DNA from: Yoonia sp035117555 | GTDB taxonomy: Bacteria; Pseudomonadota; Alphaproteobacteria; Rhodobacterales; Rhodobacteraceae | Reading direction: 5' to 3' | NCBI RefSeq assembly: GCF_035117555.1 | Contig: NZ_JAYKPK010000004.1 | Coordinates: 296,768 to 360,767, forward strand | Length of the DNA: 64,000 nt | In this document: positions 8,574 to 17,607 of the stretch, piece by piece | Position numbering within the stretch: the stretch's first letter is position 1 | Layout: each line of letters begins with the position of its first letter | The notes under the pieces: generated by a model | What the model saw: only the letters and a program-made list of their open reading frames with translations | What the model was told of the DNA's origin: nothing | The model's database searches: none | Translations under genes and position numbers: made by a program

Positions 8574-10078
8574 GCAAACCCAATATCCTGATCATCATGG
8601 TCGATCAGCTCAACGGCACCCTGTTCCCCGATGGACCCGCCGGTTGGCTGCATGCGCCCAATCTGAAAGCCTTGGCCGCAAAGTCCACCCGTTTCGCCAA
8701 CAGCTATACCGCATCCCCGCTCTGCGCCCCCGCGCGGGCGGCCTTCATGTCCGGCCAATTGCCGTCGCGCAATGGCGTCTATGACAATGCTGCCGAATTC
8801 ACCTCTTCCATCCCGACCTACGCCCATCACCTGCGGCGCGCGGGCTATCAGACCTGTCTGTCGGGCAAGATGCATTTCGTCGGCCCCGACCAGATGCACG
8901 GGTTCGAGGAACGTCTGACCACCGATATCTACCCGGCCGATTTCGGCTGGACGCCCGACTATCGTAAACCGGGCGAACGGATTGATTGGTGGTATCACAA
9001 TATGGGCTCGGTGACGGGCGCAGGTGTGGCCGAGATCACGAACCAGATGGAATATGATGACGAAGTCGCCTATCACGCGACCCGCAAGATCTATGATCTG
9101 GCACGCGGTGCCGATGCGCGGCCTTGGTGCCTGACCGTCAGCTTTACCCATCCCCATGACCCCTATGTGGCGCGCAGGAAATACTGGGACCTCTACGCCG
9201 ACTGCGACCACCTGATGCCGCAGATCGGTCCTATCCCCTATGCTGACCAAGACCCCCACAGCCAGCGGATCATCGACGCCAACGACCGCGATAAATTCAC
9301 CATCACCGATGACGACATTCGCCGCTCCCGCCGCGCCTATTTCGCAAATATCAGCTATCTCGACGACAAGATCGGCGACATCCTGCGAGTGCTGGAAGAT
9401 ACGCGGCAAGAGGCCACGATCCTCTTCGTCTCCGACCACGGCGATATGCTGGGCGAACGCGGGCTCTGGTTCAAGATGTGCTTTTTCGAAGGCTCCGCGC
9501 GTGTCCCCTTGATGATCGCCAGCCCCGACATGACCCCCAGCCTGCAAACTGTCCCCGTCAGCACGATCGACGTCACGCCCACGCTTTGCGATCTGGCGGG
9601 CGTGGATATGTCAGAGGTGATGCCATGGACCAGCGGCGAAAGCCTTGTGCATCTGGGCCAAGGCGGCACCCGTACGACCCCCGTCGCGATGGAATACGCG
9701 GCAGAGGCGTCACAGGCCCCGCTGGTCGCCTTGCGGTCAGGTCCGTGGAAATACACCCGCTGCACGCTCGACCCTGAACAATTGTTCAACCTCGACACCG
9801 ACCCGCATGAATTGAGCAACCTCGCGACCGATCCCGCCCACGAACACACCCTCGCCGATCTGCGCGAACAGGCCGATGCCCGCTGGGACCTCGCCCGTTT
9901 CGACGCTGACGTGCGCCAATCACAAGCCTGCCGCTGGGTCGTCTATGAGGCTTTGCGCAACGGCGATTATTACCCATGGGATTACCAGCCCCTGCAAAAA
10001 GCGTCCGAACGTTACATGCGCAACCACATGGACCTCAACGTGCTTGAAGAAAACCAACGCTTTCCCCGTGGGGAATAA
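8570..10078 (+). CDS. betC: choline-sulfatase
   Basis: A 502-residue type I sulfatase hydrolysing choline-O-sulfate to choline and sulfate. The sulfatase signature CAPAR at residues 52-56 supplies the Cys that is converted to formylglycine. Metal ligands are in IIMVDQLNG near the N-terminus and in FVSDHGDMLGERG. The C-terminal region WVVYEALRNGDYYPWDYQP is typical of choline-sulfatases. The start codon overlaps the betI stop. Its presence shows the locus handles choline-O-sulfate as well as choline. Confidence 0.95.
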   Translation: MSKPNILIIMVDQLNGTLFPDGPAGWLHAPNLKALAAKSTRFANSYTASPLCAPARAAFMSGQLPSRNGVYDNAAEFTSSIPTYAHHLRRAGYQTCLSGKMHFVGPDQMHGFEERLTTDIYPADFGWTPDYRKPGERIDWWYHNMGSVTGAGVAEITNQMEYDDEVAYHATRKIYDLARGADARPWCLTVSFTHPHDPYVARRKYWDLYADCDHLMPQIGPIPYADQDPHSQRIIDANDRDKFTITDDDIRRSRRAYFANISYLDDKIGDILRVLEDTRQEATILFVSDHGDMLGERGLWFKMCFFEGSARVPLMIASPDMTPSLQTVPVSTIDVTPTLCDLAGVDMSEVMPWTSGESLVHLGQGGTRTTPVAMEYAAEASQAPLVALRSGPWKYTRCTLDPEQLFNLDTDPHELSNLATDPAHEHTLADLREQADARWDLARFDADVRQSQACRWVVYEALRNGDYYPWDYQPLQKASERYMRNHMDLNVLEENQRFPRGE

Positions 10079-10094
10079 TCCCTCGCTTTGTCAC

Positions 10095-10113
10095 AAATAC
10101 TCCCGCCGGAGGC
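10095..10113 (+). repeat. dispersed intergenic element, copy 3
   Basis: AAATACTCCCGCCGGAGGC in the 44-bp gap between betC and betB. This is the only copy lying inside a co-directional operon rather than between convergent genes. Its GGAGG is 9 nt upstream of the betB ATG and could double as the ribosome-binding site. Confidence 0.7.
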
Positions 10114-10122
10114 ATAAAAGTC

Positions 10123-11574
10123 ATGAACATCCAACCCACAGCCAGCCATTTCATTGATGGCGCTTATGTCGAAGACACGGCAGGCCAGGAAATCCCCGTC
10201 ATCTACCCCTATACGGGCGAGGTGATCGCGACCCTGCATGCCGCCACCCCTGCAATCATCGCGCAGGCCTTGGATGCCGCGAAACGCGCGCAAAAGGAAT
10301 GGGCCGGCTGGACCGCCACCGAACGTGGTCGGGTCCTGCGCCGCGCCGCCGACATCATGCGGGAACGCAATCACGAATTGTCGGTGCTGGAAAGCTATGA
10401 CACCGGCAAACCCTATCAGGAAACCAGCGTCGCTGATGCCACATCCGGCGCGGACGCCTTGGAATATTTCGGCGGGCTGGCCGCCAGCATCACCGGCGAA
10501 TACATCCCCTTGGGCGATGATTTCGTCTATACCCGCCGTGAACCTTTGGGCGTCTGCGTCGGCATCGGCGCATGGAATTACCCGACCCAGATCGCCTGCT
10601 GGAAAGGCGCACCGGCACTGGCCTGCGGCAATGCGATGGTGTTCAAACCTTCGGAAACCACCCCGCTCTGCGCGCTGAAGGTCGCGGAAATCCTGCATGA
10701 GGCAGGTGCCCCCGCAGGTGTCTATAACGTGATCCAAGGCTATGGCGAGGTAGGCGCGGCCCTCATCACCGATCCGCGCGTCGATAAAGTCTCCCTCACC
10801 GGATCAGTCGCCACTGGCCGCAAGGTCTATGCCGCCGCTGCCGAAGGCTTGCGCCATGTCACCATGGAGCTGGGCGGCAAATCCCCGCTGGTGATCTTCG
10901 ACGATGCCGATCTGGATGCCGCCGTGTCGGGGGCGATCCTCGGCAATTTCTACTCCTCCGGTCAGGTCTGTTCCAACGGCACGCGGGTTTTCGTGCAAAA
11001 GGGGATCAAGGACGCCTTCCTGTCCCGCCTGACCGAACGTCTGCAAGGCGTCGTGATGGGCGATCCGCAGGACCCCGTGACCAATTACGGCCCGATGGTC
11101 ACCGAAAACCAGCGCGACATCGTCGAAGGTTTTATTGCCAAAGGGCAGGCCGAAGGCGCGCGTCTGGTCACTGGCGGCATCCGCCCCGATCTGCCCGGCT
11201 TCTTCCTCGCCCCCACCGTCTTTGCCGATGTCACCGACGACATGACAATCGCGCGCGAAGAAATATTCGGCCCCGTCATGTCCGTACTGGATTTCGACAC
11301 CGAGGAAGAGGCGTTAAGGCGCGCCAACGCCACCCCCTACGGGCTTTCCGCAGGCGTCTTCACCGCCGACCTGACCCGCGCCCACCGTATGGCAGCAGGG
11401 TTCGAGGCGGGCACCTGCTATATCAACACCTACAACGATGCCCCGGTCGAGGCACCTTTCGGCGGCAACAAACTCTCCGGCGTGGGCCGCGAAAATTCCA
11501 AGGCAGCGATCGACCACTACAGCCAGATCAAAAGCGTCTATGTCCGCATGGACAAGCTGGAGGCACCCTATTGA
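10123..11574 (+). CDS. betB: betaine-aldehyde dehydrogenase
   Basis: A 483-residue NAD(P)-dependent aldehyde dehydrogenase producing glycine betaine. The general base Glu249 is in VTMELGGKSP and the catalytic Cys283 in SGQVCSNGTRV. The cofactor-binding motif LTGSVATG is near 225-232, with GIGAWNYP before it. The length is standard. The upstream GGAGG comes from a dispersed repeat. The stop overlaps the betA start by one base. Confidence 0.95.
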   Translation: MNIQPTASHFIDGAYVEDTAGQEIPVIYPYTGEVIATLHAATPAIIAQALDAAKRAQKEWAGWTATERGRVLRRAADIMRERNHELSVLESYDTGKPYQETSVADATSGADALEYFGGLAASITGEYIPLGDDFVYTRREPLGVCVGIGAWNYPTQIACWKGAPALACGNAMVFKPSETTPLCALKVAEILHEAGAPAGVYNVIQGYGEVGAALITDPRVDKVSLTGSVATGRKVYAAAAEGLRHVTMELGGKSPLVIFDDADLDAAVSGAILGNFYSSGQVCSNGTRVFVQKGIKDAFLSRLTERLQGVVMGDPQDPVTNYGPMVTENQRDIVEGFIAKGQAEGARLVTGGIRPDLPGFFLAPTVFADVTDDMTIAREEIFGPVMSVLDFDTEEEALRRANATPYGLSAGVFTADLTRAHRMAAGFEAGTCYINTYNDAPVEAPFGGNKLSGVGRENSKAAIDHYSQIKSVYVRMDKLEAPY

Positions 11575-13232
11575 TGCAAGCCGATTACGTCATCATCGGC
11601 GCTGGCTCTGCCGGTTGCGCCATCGCGTATCGTCTGGCAGAGGCCGGGCAGAATGTGCTGATCATTGAACATGGCGGGTCCGACCGTGGACCGTTCATCC
11701 AGATGCCTGCGGCGCTGTCTTACCCGATGAACATGAAAATGTATGACTGGGGCCTGAAATCCGAACCCGAACCACATTTGGGTGGGCGGCAATTGGTGAC
11801 GCCACGTGGCAAGGTCATCGGCGGGTCATCCTCAATCAACGGGATGATCTATGTGCGCGGCCATGCGCGCGATTTCGACCATTGGGCCGAGAGCGGCGCG
11901 CAGGGCTGGGGTTATGCCGATGTGCTGCCCTATTTCAAACGGATGGAAAACTGGCACGATGGCGGCCATGGCGGCGATCCGGCATGGCGCGGCAACGCTG
12001 GCCCGCTGCATATCACGCGCGGCCCCCGCAAAAACCCGCTGACCCGCGCGTTTGTCGAGGCGGGCAAACAGGCGGGCTATCCGCTGACCGATGATTACAA
12101 CGGCGCGCAGCAGGAAGGTTTCGGCCCTTTCGATTCCACGATCTACAAAGGCCACCGCTGGTCCGCCGCCAGCGCCTATCTGCGCCCTGCTTTGAAACGG
12201 CCCAATTGCACGCTGACCCGCGCCTTGGCGCGTCGGGTGATCATCGAAGATGGGCGCGCGGTTGGAGTTGAGGTTTCGCGCGGCAAAAGGATCGAGGTGA
12301 TCCGCGCCAATAAAGAGGTGATCATCGCCGCCTCATCGCTCAATTCCCCCAAACTGCTGATGCTGTCCGGCATCGGCCCTGCCGCACATCTGGCCGAACA
12401 TGGCATCCCCGTGATCGCCGACCGCCCCGGCGTCGGGCAAAACCTGCAAGACCATCTGGAGCTTTACATCCAGCAGGCCGCGACCAAACCTGTCTCGCTG
12501 TTCTCCTACTGGAACCTGCGTGGCAAGGCCCGGATCGGCGCGGAATGGCTCTTGTGGAAAACCGGGCTGGGATCATCCAACCAGTTTGAAAGTGCCGGTT
12601 TCATCCGCTCCCGCGCCGGTGTCGACTACCCCGATATCCAGTTCCATTTCCTGCCCATCGCCGTCAGCTATGACGGTAAAACCGCCCCCGAAGGCCACGG
12701 CTTCCAAGCCCATGTCGGCCCGATGCGATCCGCCTCGCGCGGTCAGGTGACTTTGCGATCCGCTGACCCGAATGACAATCCCCGCATCCAGTTCAACTAT
12801 ATGTCCGACCCGCAGGATTGGGTCGACTTCCGCGCCTGTATCCGGCTGACTCGCGAAATCTTTGCCCAACCGGCGTTCGATGAGTATCGTGGCCATGAGA
12901 TCCAGCCCGGCGATGCAGCCCAAAGCGACGAAGCCCTCGACGCCTTCATCCGCGACCATGCCGAAAGCGCCTATCACCCTTGCGGGACCTGCAAGATGGG
13001 CGCGGTCGATGACCCGATGGCCGTGGTCGATCCGCAGACGCGGGTGATCGGGGTTGATGGCTTGCGCGTGGCGGATAGTTCAATCTTTCCGCGCGTGACC
13101 AATGGCAATCTGAATGCGCCATCGATCATGGTGGGCGAAAAGGCGGCGGATCATATCCTGCAACGACAACCCTTGGCACCCGCTAATGATGAGCCTTGGA
13201 TTCACCCGGATTGGCAGACCAGCCAACGCTGA
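11574..13232 (+). CDS. betA: choline dehydrogenase (GMC oxidoreductase)
   Basis: A 552-residue FAD enzyme oxidising choline to betaine aldehyde, usually membrane-associated. The FAD-binding motif IIGAGSAGC is at residues 7-15, the GMC signature GGSSSINGMIYVRGHARDFD follows, and the second signature is in SSLNSPKLLMLSGIGPA. The C-terminal active-site region carries ESAYHPCGTCKMG and a late NGNLNAPS. The ATG at 11574 overlaps the betB stop (TGATG); an in-frame TTG one codon earlier is less likely. Confidence 0.95.
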   Translation: MQADYVIIGAGSAGCAIAYRLAEAGQNVLIIEHGGSDRGPFIQMPAALSYPMNMKMYDWGLKSEPEPHLGGRQLVTPRGKVIGGSSSINGMIYVRGHARDFDHWAESGAQGWGYADVLPYFKRMENWHDGGHGGDPAWRGNAGPLHITRGPRKNPLTRAFVEAGKQAGYPLTDDYNGAQQEGFGPFDSTIYKGHRWSAASAYLRPALKRPNCTLTRALARRVIIEDGRAVGVEVSRGKRIEVIRANKEVIIAASSLNSPKLLMLSGIGPAAHLAEHGIPVIADRPGVGQNLQDHLELYIQQAATKPVSLFSYWNLRGKARIGAEWLLWKTGLGSSNQFESAGFIRSRAGVDYPDIQFHFLPIAVSYDGKTAPEGHGFQAHVGPMRSASRGQVTLRSADPNDNPRIQFNYMSDPQDWVDFRACIRLTREIFAQPAFDEYRGHEIQPGDAAQSDEALDAFIRDHAESAYHPCGTCKMGAVDDPMAVVDPQTRVIGVDGLRVADSSIFPRVTNGNLNAPSIMVGEKAADHILQRQPLAPANDEPWIHPDWQTSQR

Positions 13233-13251
13233 TCTGCGCACCAGCGGCGGT

Positions 13252-13701
13252 CTAGGGTTTGTCGCCCTCGACCGTCGCCTGAAACCTTTCGAAAAACTGA
13301 TCTGCCATCTTTTTGGCAAAGCCACCGATGATCCGGTTGCCAAGCTGCGCGAGCTTGCCGCCCACCTTGGCGGTGGCGTCATAGCGCAGCTCGGTGCCGC
13401 CTGCGACGGTTTCCAGCACCACATCCGCGCTGCCTTTGGCGAAACCGGCAACGCCGCCTTTGCCCTCGCCGACAATCGTATAGCTTTGCCCCGGCACGAT
13501 ATTTTCCAGCGTGACCTCACCTTTGAACGTGGCCGAGACCGGCCCTACCTTTTGTTTGACGGTCGCGGCAAAACCATCTTCGGCTGATCCGGTCAGGTCC
13601 TCGCAGCCCGGAATACAGGCGCGCAATGTGTCGGGGTTATTCAGATGCGCCCAGACAATATCGATATCCGCCGCAATCACCCTGTTGCCTGATAATTCCA
13701 T
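13252..13701 (-). CDS. SRPBCC / CoxG-like protein
   Basis: A 149-residue START/SRPBCC-fold protein resembling the CO-dehydrogenase subunit G (CoxG) family. The pattern MELSGNRVIAADIDIVWAHL followed by NPDTLRACIPGCEDL is the family N-terminus. No cox/CODH genes are present nearby, so a role in CO oxidation cannot be inferred. It is a standalone gene convergent with betA. Confidence 0.85.
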   Translation of the reverse strand: MELSGNRVIAADIDIVWAHLNNPDTLRACIPGCEDLTGSAEDGFAATVKQKVGPVSATFKGEVTLENIVPGQSYTIVGEGKGGVAGFAKGSADVVLETVAGGTELRYDATAKVGGKLAQLGNRIIGGFAKKMADQFFERFQATVEGDKP

Positions 13702-13770
13702 GACGATCCTCCCATTTGTCCCGATACTTCACGCCAAATGCCGGTTTGGCAATCCCCATCGTCCGAGCCC

Positions 13771-13789
13771 AAATATCCCCGCCGGAGGC
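13771..13789 (+). repeat. dispersed intergenic element, degenerate copy 4
   Basis: AAATATCCCCGCCGGAGGC differs from copies 1-3 by a T/C change and one shifted base in the ACTCCC arm. It opens a 100-bp stretch of further palindromes before the end of the PccR gene. Confidence 0.6.
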
Positions 13790-13822
13790 AGCGGCGGAGC
13801 CGCTTCAGGGGCGCTGCCCCTC

Positions 13823-13843
13823 GCCCCGGATCAAGTCCGGGGC
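13823..13843. repeat. GC-rich REP-like palindrome
   Basis: Arms GCCCCGGA and TCCGGGGC flank the 5-nt loop TCAAG. A smaller palindrome, GGGGCGCTGCCCC, lies immediately upstream (about 13808-13820). Palindromes of the CCCCGGATCAAGTCCGGGG type are common between genes in alphaproteobacteria. It lies in the 198-bp gap downstream of the PccR gene and may act as a terminator or mRNA-stabilising stem. Confidence 0.7.
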
Positions 13844-13899
13844 TCACCCCGGAGTACTTTGGGAAATAAGAAGAGGGGGGGCCGCGCCTCCGGGCCAGA

Positions 13900-15300
13900 T
13901 CAGTCCAACTGGTAAGGTAGCAATCCGCGCGTGTTGGGGTCAACGTGCAGATGGCGTTCGATCGGCGGGACAGAGCGTTGGTGGCAGGTCTTCCGCTCGC
14001 AGATCCGGCAGGAAATGCCGATCGGGGCATAGGCGTCATTCGCGCCGATATCCATGTGATCGGCATAGACGATGGTGCTGGCATGGCGCACTTCACAGCC
14101 CAGCCCGATGGCATAGCGCCTTGTCGGCGCGTGAAACGATCCGCCCGCTTTACTGACATCGCGGGCAAGGCAAAAATAGCGCGCGCCATCCGGGGTTTCT
14201 GCCAATTGCCGCAGGAACTGACCCGGCAATTCAAACGCCTGATGCACATTCCAGAGCGGGCAGGCGCCGCCGAAACGGGCGAATTGCAACGTGGTCGCGG
14301 AATGGCGTTTGGTGATCGTCCCGGCCTGATCGACGCGGACAAAGAAGAACGGGATACCCTTTTCCCCGGGCCGCTGCAGGGTCGACAGCCGGTGCGCCAC
14401 CTGTTCCAGCGAGGCACCGAAACGGGCGGCCAGCAATTCCAGGTCATGGCGGCTGTCCTTGGCTGCCTGCAAAAACACACGGTAGGGCATCAGCGCGGCA
14501 CCGGCGAAATAATTGGCCAAGCCCACCTTGGCGATGCTGCGCGCCTCATCCGACTGGAACCGCGCCAGATCAAGGGTCGCTTCCAGCAAGGGATCCTGCG
14601 TGATCAGCGCCATCTGCAACAGCAGTTGAAAGGTCTGGGTCGCCGGATGGGCGGTGCTGGACAGGATCAGCCGTTTGGCAACAGGGTCGTAATGGCGCAA
14701 CGTCTCGCTTTGGGTGATATGCACTTTGACCCCGGCACCGGCCAGCACCTTGATCGCCGCCTGCGCCATGCTTTCGCCCGGATCGCAGCGGCGGGTGAAA
14801 CGTTCGGCGCTGCGGTCCACGGCGTCGATGTAATTGTCGCAGTAATGGAAGAAATCGCGCACCTCTTCCCAAGGGCTGGGCCGCAGGCGGGAATCTTCGC
14901 GGCCCAAAGCCTCGTCCAGTGACGCGAGCCGCTCATGGGTCTGCCGGTAAGCGCTGTGCAGGTCCAGCAAGGCGCGCGCGACGGCGGGGCTATTGGCGGC
15001 GACCAGCCGCAGATCGGCCAGTGCAGGCGCGGGTCCGGTGAAAACCGGATCAGCCAAAGCCTCGCGCAGGTCGCTGACAAGGCGCGCTTCGTCACCCGAT
15101 TGCAATTCAGTGACATCAAAGCCGAATTCCTGCGCAAGCCCCAGCACCACGGCGGTAGAGACGGGCCGGTTGTTGTTTTCCATCTGGTTGAGATAGGGCA
15201 GGGACACGCCCAATTTGTCAGCAAAGGCTTTTTGCGTCATCGCCAGCCTGCCGCGCAACTCGCGCAGTTTGGCCCCGGCATAGAGTTTCTGAACCGCCAT
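13900..15300 (-). CDS. pccR: short-chain fatty acyl-CoA regulator (PccR/ScfR family)
   Basis: A 466-residue transcription factor with an XRE helix-turn-helix at about residues 10-64 (LRGRLAMTQKAFADKLGVSL), a central IrrE/DUF955-like region and the ScfR C-terminal domain. That domain ends in a Cys cluster (Cys431, Cys434, Cys439 in CRICERKTC). In Rhodobacter sphaeroides the homologue PccR activates pccB through TTTGCAAA-X4-TTTGCAAA. The ATG at 15300 is chosen as the start of the conserved N-terminus AVQKLYAGAKLRELR. TTTGCAA-type sites lie immediately upstream, suggesting autoregulation. Confidence 0.9.
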   Translation of the reverse strand: MAVQKLYAGAKLRELRGRLAMTQKAFADKLGVSLPYLNQMENNNRPVSTAVVLGLAQEFGFDVTELQSGDEARLVSDLREALADPVFTGPAPALADLRLVAANSPAVARALLDLHSAYRQTHERLASLDEALGREDSRLRPSPWEEVRDFFHYCDNYIDAVDRSAERFTRRCDPGESMAQAAIKVLAGAGVKVHITQSETLRHYDPVAKRLILSSTAHPATQTFQLLLQMALITQDPLLEATLDLARFQSDEARSIAKVGLANYFAGAALMPYRVFLQAAKDSRHDLELLAARFGASLEQVAHRLSTLQRPGEKGIPFFFVRVDQAGTITKRHSATTLQFARFGGACPLWNVHQAFELPGQFLRQLAETPDGARYFCLARDVSKAGGSFHAPTRRYAIGLGCEVRHASTIVYADHMDIGANDAYAPIGISCRICERKTCHQRSVPPIERHLHVDPNTRGLLPYQLD

Positions 15301-15308
15301 CACCCACC

Positions 15309-15344
15309 TTTGCAACTTTGCTAAACATGATTAGCTGTTGCAAA
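15309..15344. promoter_or_regulatory. TTTGCAA-type sites upstream of pccR
   Basis: TTTGCAAC (15309-15316) is directly followed by TTTGCTAA (15317-15324), and GTTGCAAA is at 15337-15344. All lie within 45 bp of the pccR start. The motif is the same as in the pccB upstream cluster, so autoregulation by PccR is inferred. Confidence 0.65.
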
Positions 15345-15351
15345 GCCTGCG

Positions 15352-16563
15352 TCAAGCGATCTGCTTTTCCCGCCAGACCACGAAGACCACCGACAGGAAG
15401 GCCAGCATCGATGTGATCAACATGATCAGCTGCAAGGGCAGGGTGCCGGATTCGACCGTCAGGATCGCGCCTGCGAATTGCGACATTGCTGCGCCGCCGC
15501 CGATCATGATCGCACCGCCCAGACCGCTCGCTGTGCCGGCCAGATGTGGCCGGACTGACAATGATCCAGCCATCACATTGGGCAAGGTCATGCCGTTGCC
15601 CAGCCCAAGGAAGGTGCAGAACCCAAAGAACACCAGCGGATGGATGAAGCCTGCCAAAGTCAGCAGGATTGAGATGCTGAGGCCGACAATGGTAATCCCG
15701 GTGCCGAGCAAGGCCATCCGGTTGATGCCCAGCCGCGTCGAAAACCGGCCCGATAGGAAATTGCCGAAAGCATAGCCCACCGCAGGCGCGCCCAGTGCGA
15801 TGCCGTTCCACAAGGGCGACAGGCCAAAGATCGTGGTTCCTACAAAGGACGCGCCGCCCAGCAGTGCGAAAAACGCGCCCGACCCGAAAGCGGCGCACAT
15901 CACATAGCCCCAGAACCGGGGCGATTGCAGCAATTCTGGGTAGGATTTCACCTGTGCGCGAAAGCCCATGCCGCCTTTGGCCAAGGTTTCACCCAGGTCG
16001 AAATGGCATAGGACCAGCGTGCCGATCCCGGCCAGCACGAGGAAGACGAATGTCGCCTGCCAGCCGAAGGCCTGTTCGAGCGCGCCGCCGATCATCGGGC
16101 CGACCATGGGGACCAGCGCCATGCCCATCGTGACATAGCCGATCATTGATGCCGCCTGCGCCTCTGGCACGATATCACGGACGATGGCGCGGCCGAGCAC
16201 CATGCAGGTGGCGACGGCAGCTTGCAGGATGCGGAAGAACAAGAACATTTCGACCGTGGTGGAAAACAGCGCCCCGATGGTGGCGAAGATGAAAATCACC
16301 AATGATCCTATCACGATAGGCCGCCGCCCGAACCTGTCGGACAAGGGTCCGACGAAAATCTGCAGAATCGCCGTTGCGGCCAGATAGCCCGAGAGCGACA
16401 CCTGCATGATCGCATATTCGGTGTCAAAATAGGCCGTCATTGCCGCCAGTGATGGCAGAAATATCGACATATTGAGCGCGGAAATCCCGGTGATCAGGAT
16501 CAGCGTCATGATATGAGGCGGGGTGGCCCGGTCCATGAACCGGGTGATCGGATGCGTTGTCAT
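15352..16563 (-). CDS. MFS multidrug transporter, Bcr/CflA family
   Basis: A 403-residue inner-membrane protein with 12 predicted helices. The MFS loop 2-3 signature is GPLSDRFGRRPIVIG near residues 77-91 and the motif-C helix is MALVPMVGPMIGGAL. The N-terminal ISALNMSIFLPSLAAMTAYF matches Bcr/CflA drug:proton antiporters. It reads toward pccR, and its stop is 51 bp before the pccR start, so readthrough into pccR is possible. Confidence 0.88.
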   Translation of the reverse strand: MTTHPITRFMDRATPPHIMTLILITGISALNMSIFLPSLAAMTAYFDTEYAIMQVSLSGYLAATAILQIFVGPLSDRFGRRPIVIGSLVIFIFATIGALFSTTVEMFLFFRILQAAVATCMVLGRAIVRDIVPEAQAASMIGYVTMGMALVPMVGPMIGGALEQAFGWQATFVFLVLAGIGTLVLCHFDLGETLAKGGMGFRAQVKSYPELLQSPRFWGYVMCAAFGSGAFFALLGGASFVGTTIFGLSPLWNGIALGAPAVGYAFGNFLSGRFSTRLGINRMALLGTGITIVGLSISILLTLAGFIHPLVFFGFCTFLGLGNGMTLPNVMAGSLSVRPHLAGTASGLGGAIMIGGGAAMSQFAGAILTVESGTLPLQLIMLITSMLAFLSVVFVVWREKQIA

Positions 16564-16601
16564 CCCGGATAATTAGGCCCGCGTCTGGGGGAAGTCCATC
16601 G

Positions 16602-16961
16602 TCAAGACGGCCCACCGAACTGTGCAAAAACGAACCAAGCGCCCAGCATGATCAGCCCAAAGCCGACAAGATGGTTCCAACGCACTGGTTCGCCCAGATA
16701 ATAGACCGAGAAGACCATGAAGACGCTCAACGTGATCACTTCTTGTATGGTTTTCAGCTGGGCTGCGGAAAAATACCCATGTCCGATCCGGTTGGCGGGG
16801 ACCTGCATCGCATATTCGAAAAACGCGATCCCCCAGCTGATGATGATGACCAGCAGCAAGGGGGCGGCCTTGAATTTCAGATGTCCATACCAGGCGAAGG
16901 TCATGAAAATATTCGACATCAGCAACAGGCCGATGGTGATGACGGGAACGGGCAGGGACAT
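16602..16961 (-). CDS. DUF486 / DMT-family small membrane protein
   Basis: A 119-residue protein with four hydrophobic helices. The pattern SNIFMTFAWYGHLK and NRIGHGYFSAAQLKTIQEVI is diagnostic of DUF486. The ATG at 16961 is used because the conserved region starts there; a longer frame upstream is not conserved. The function is unknown. Paired TTTGCAAA sites lie 76-105 bp upstream. Confidence 0.88.
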   Translation of the reverse strand: MSLPVPVITIGLLLMSNIFMTFAWYGHLKFKAAPLLLVIIISWGIAFFEYAMQVPANRIGHGYFSAAQLKTIQEVITLSVFMVFSVYYLGEPVRWNHLVGFGLIMLGAWFVFAQFGGPS

Positions 16962-17036
16962 GGGCGACTCCGGTTGCGGGTAAAGCAGGATTAGCCGCAA
17001 AGCCGGGCGGCGCAAATGGGGATTTCAATGGCGCGA

Positions 17037-17066
17037 TTTGCAAAACTGGCCAGAATGGTTTGCAAA
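17037..17066. promoter_or_regulatory. paired TTTGCAAA sites between DUF486 and DUF2946-like genes
   Basis: Two perfect TTTGCAAA octamers at 17037-17044 and 17059-17066 are separated by 14 bp, so their centres are 22 bp apart, about two helical turns. They lie in the divergent spacer. This is the same octamer as at pccB but with different spacing, so a PccR/ScfR-type protein could control one or both flanking genes. Confidence 0.55.
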
Positions 17067-17141
17067 TTGTGGGGCGTTTGTCTGCCATGGCGCAAAACCC
17101 GTTGCGGTTGGGTCAGGCAGCGGCTAACGACGCCATGATCC

Positions 17142-17570
17142 TTGAATGACGCGACGGGCGCGCCGGACGACATGATGCAACCCTTTGATCAGACATTGCG
17201 CCGGTTGATGCTGTGGTTGGCTTTGCTGCCGTTTCTAGCGCTGTCCTTGCTGGGCACGGGGGTCATGCCTGAACGATCAGACAGCGGTGCCATCATATTG
17301 GTGATCTGCACCGATGCCGGCATGGTCGAAATGGCCTTTGACCCGGTCACGATGCAGCCGATCGACGATGCGGGCGAAGATGATCTGCCGGATCATGATC
17401 CCTGCGACTGGGCGGCGGCGCAGCCCGCCTTTGCGCTCGTCGTGCTGCCCGACCTGATCGTGCCTGTGGCCTTTCGTGCATCGCAAACCCCGCCCTCGGC
17501 CAGCACCATCCGTATGGTCGCCGCCGCGACCGGCCTGCCACCTGCGACGGGGCCACCCGCCTTGCTTTGA
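17142..17570 (+). CDS. DUF2946-like small membrane protein
   Basis: Up to 142 residues, starting from TTG at 17142; an ATG at 17172 (MMQPFDQTLR) is an equally plausible start. One hydrophobic helix (LMLWLALLPFLALSLLGTG) is followed by a periplasmic part with ICTDAGMVEMAFDP and DHDPCDW. These resemble the CTxxG and HxxCxxC-type features of DUF2946 proteins, though the Cys/His content is reduced. It lies 37 bp upstream of a PepSY reductase-like gene, a pairing often seen near metal-uptake loci. Confidence 0.6.
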   Translation: MNDATGAPDDMMQPFDQTLRRLMLWLALLPFLALSLLGTGVMPERSDSGAIILVICTDAGMVEMAFDPVTMQPIDDAGEDDLPDHDPCDWAAAQPAFALVVLPDLIVPVAFRASQTPPSASTIRMVAAATGLPPATGPPALL

Positions 17571-17607
17571 CGATCTTTGCCAAGACTCTTCAAAGTGAGA
17601 ATAGAAT

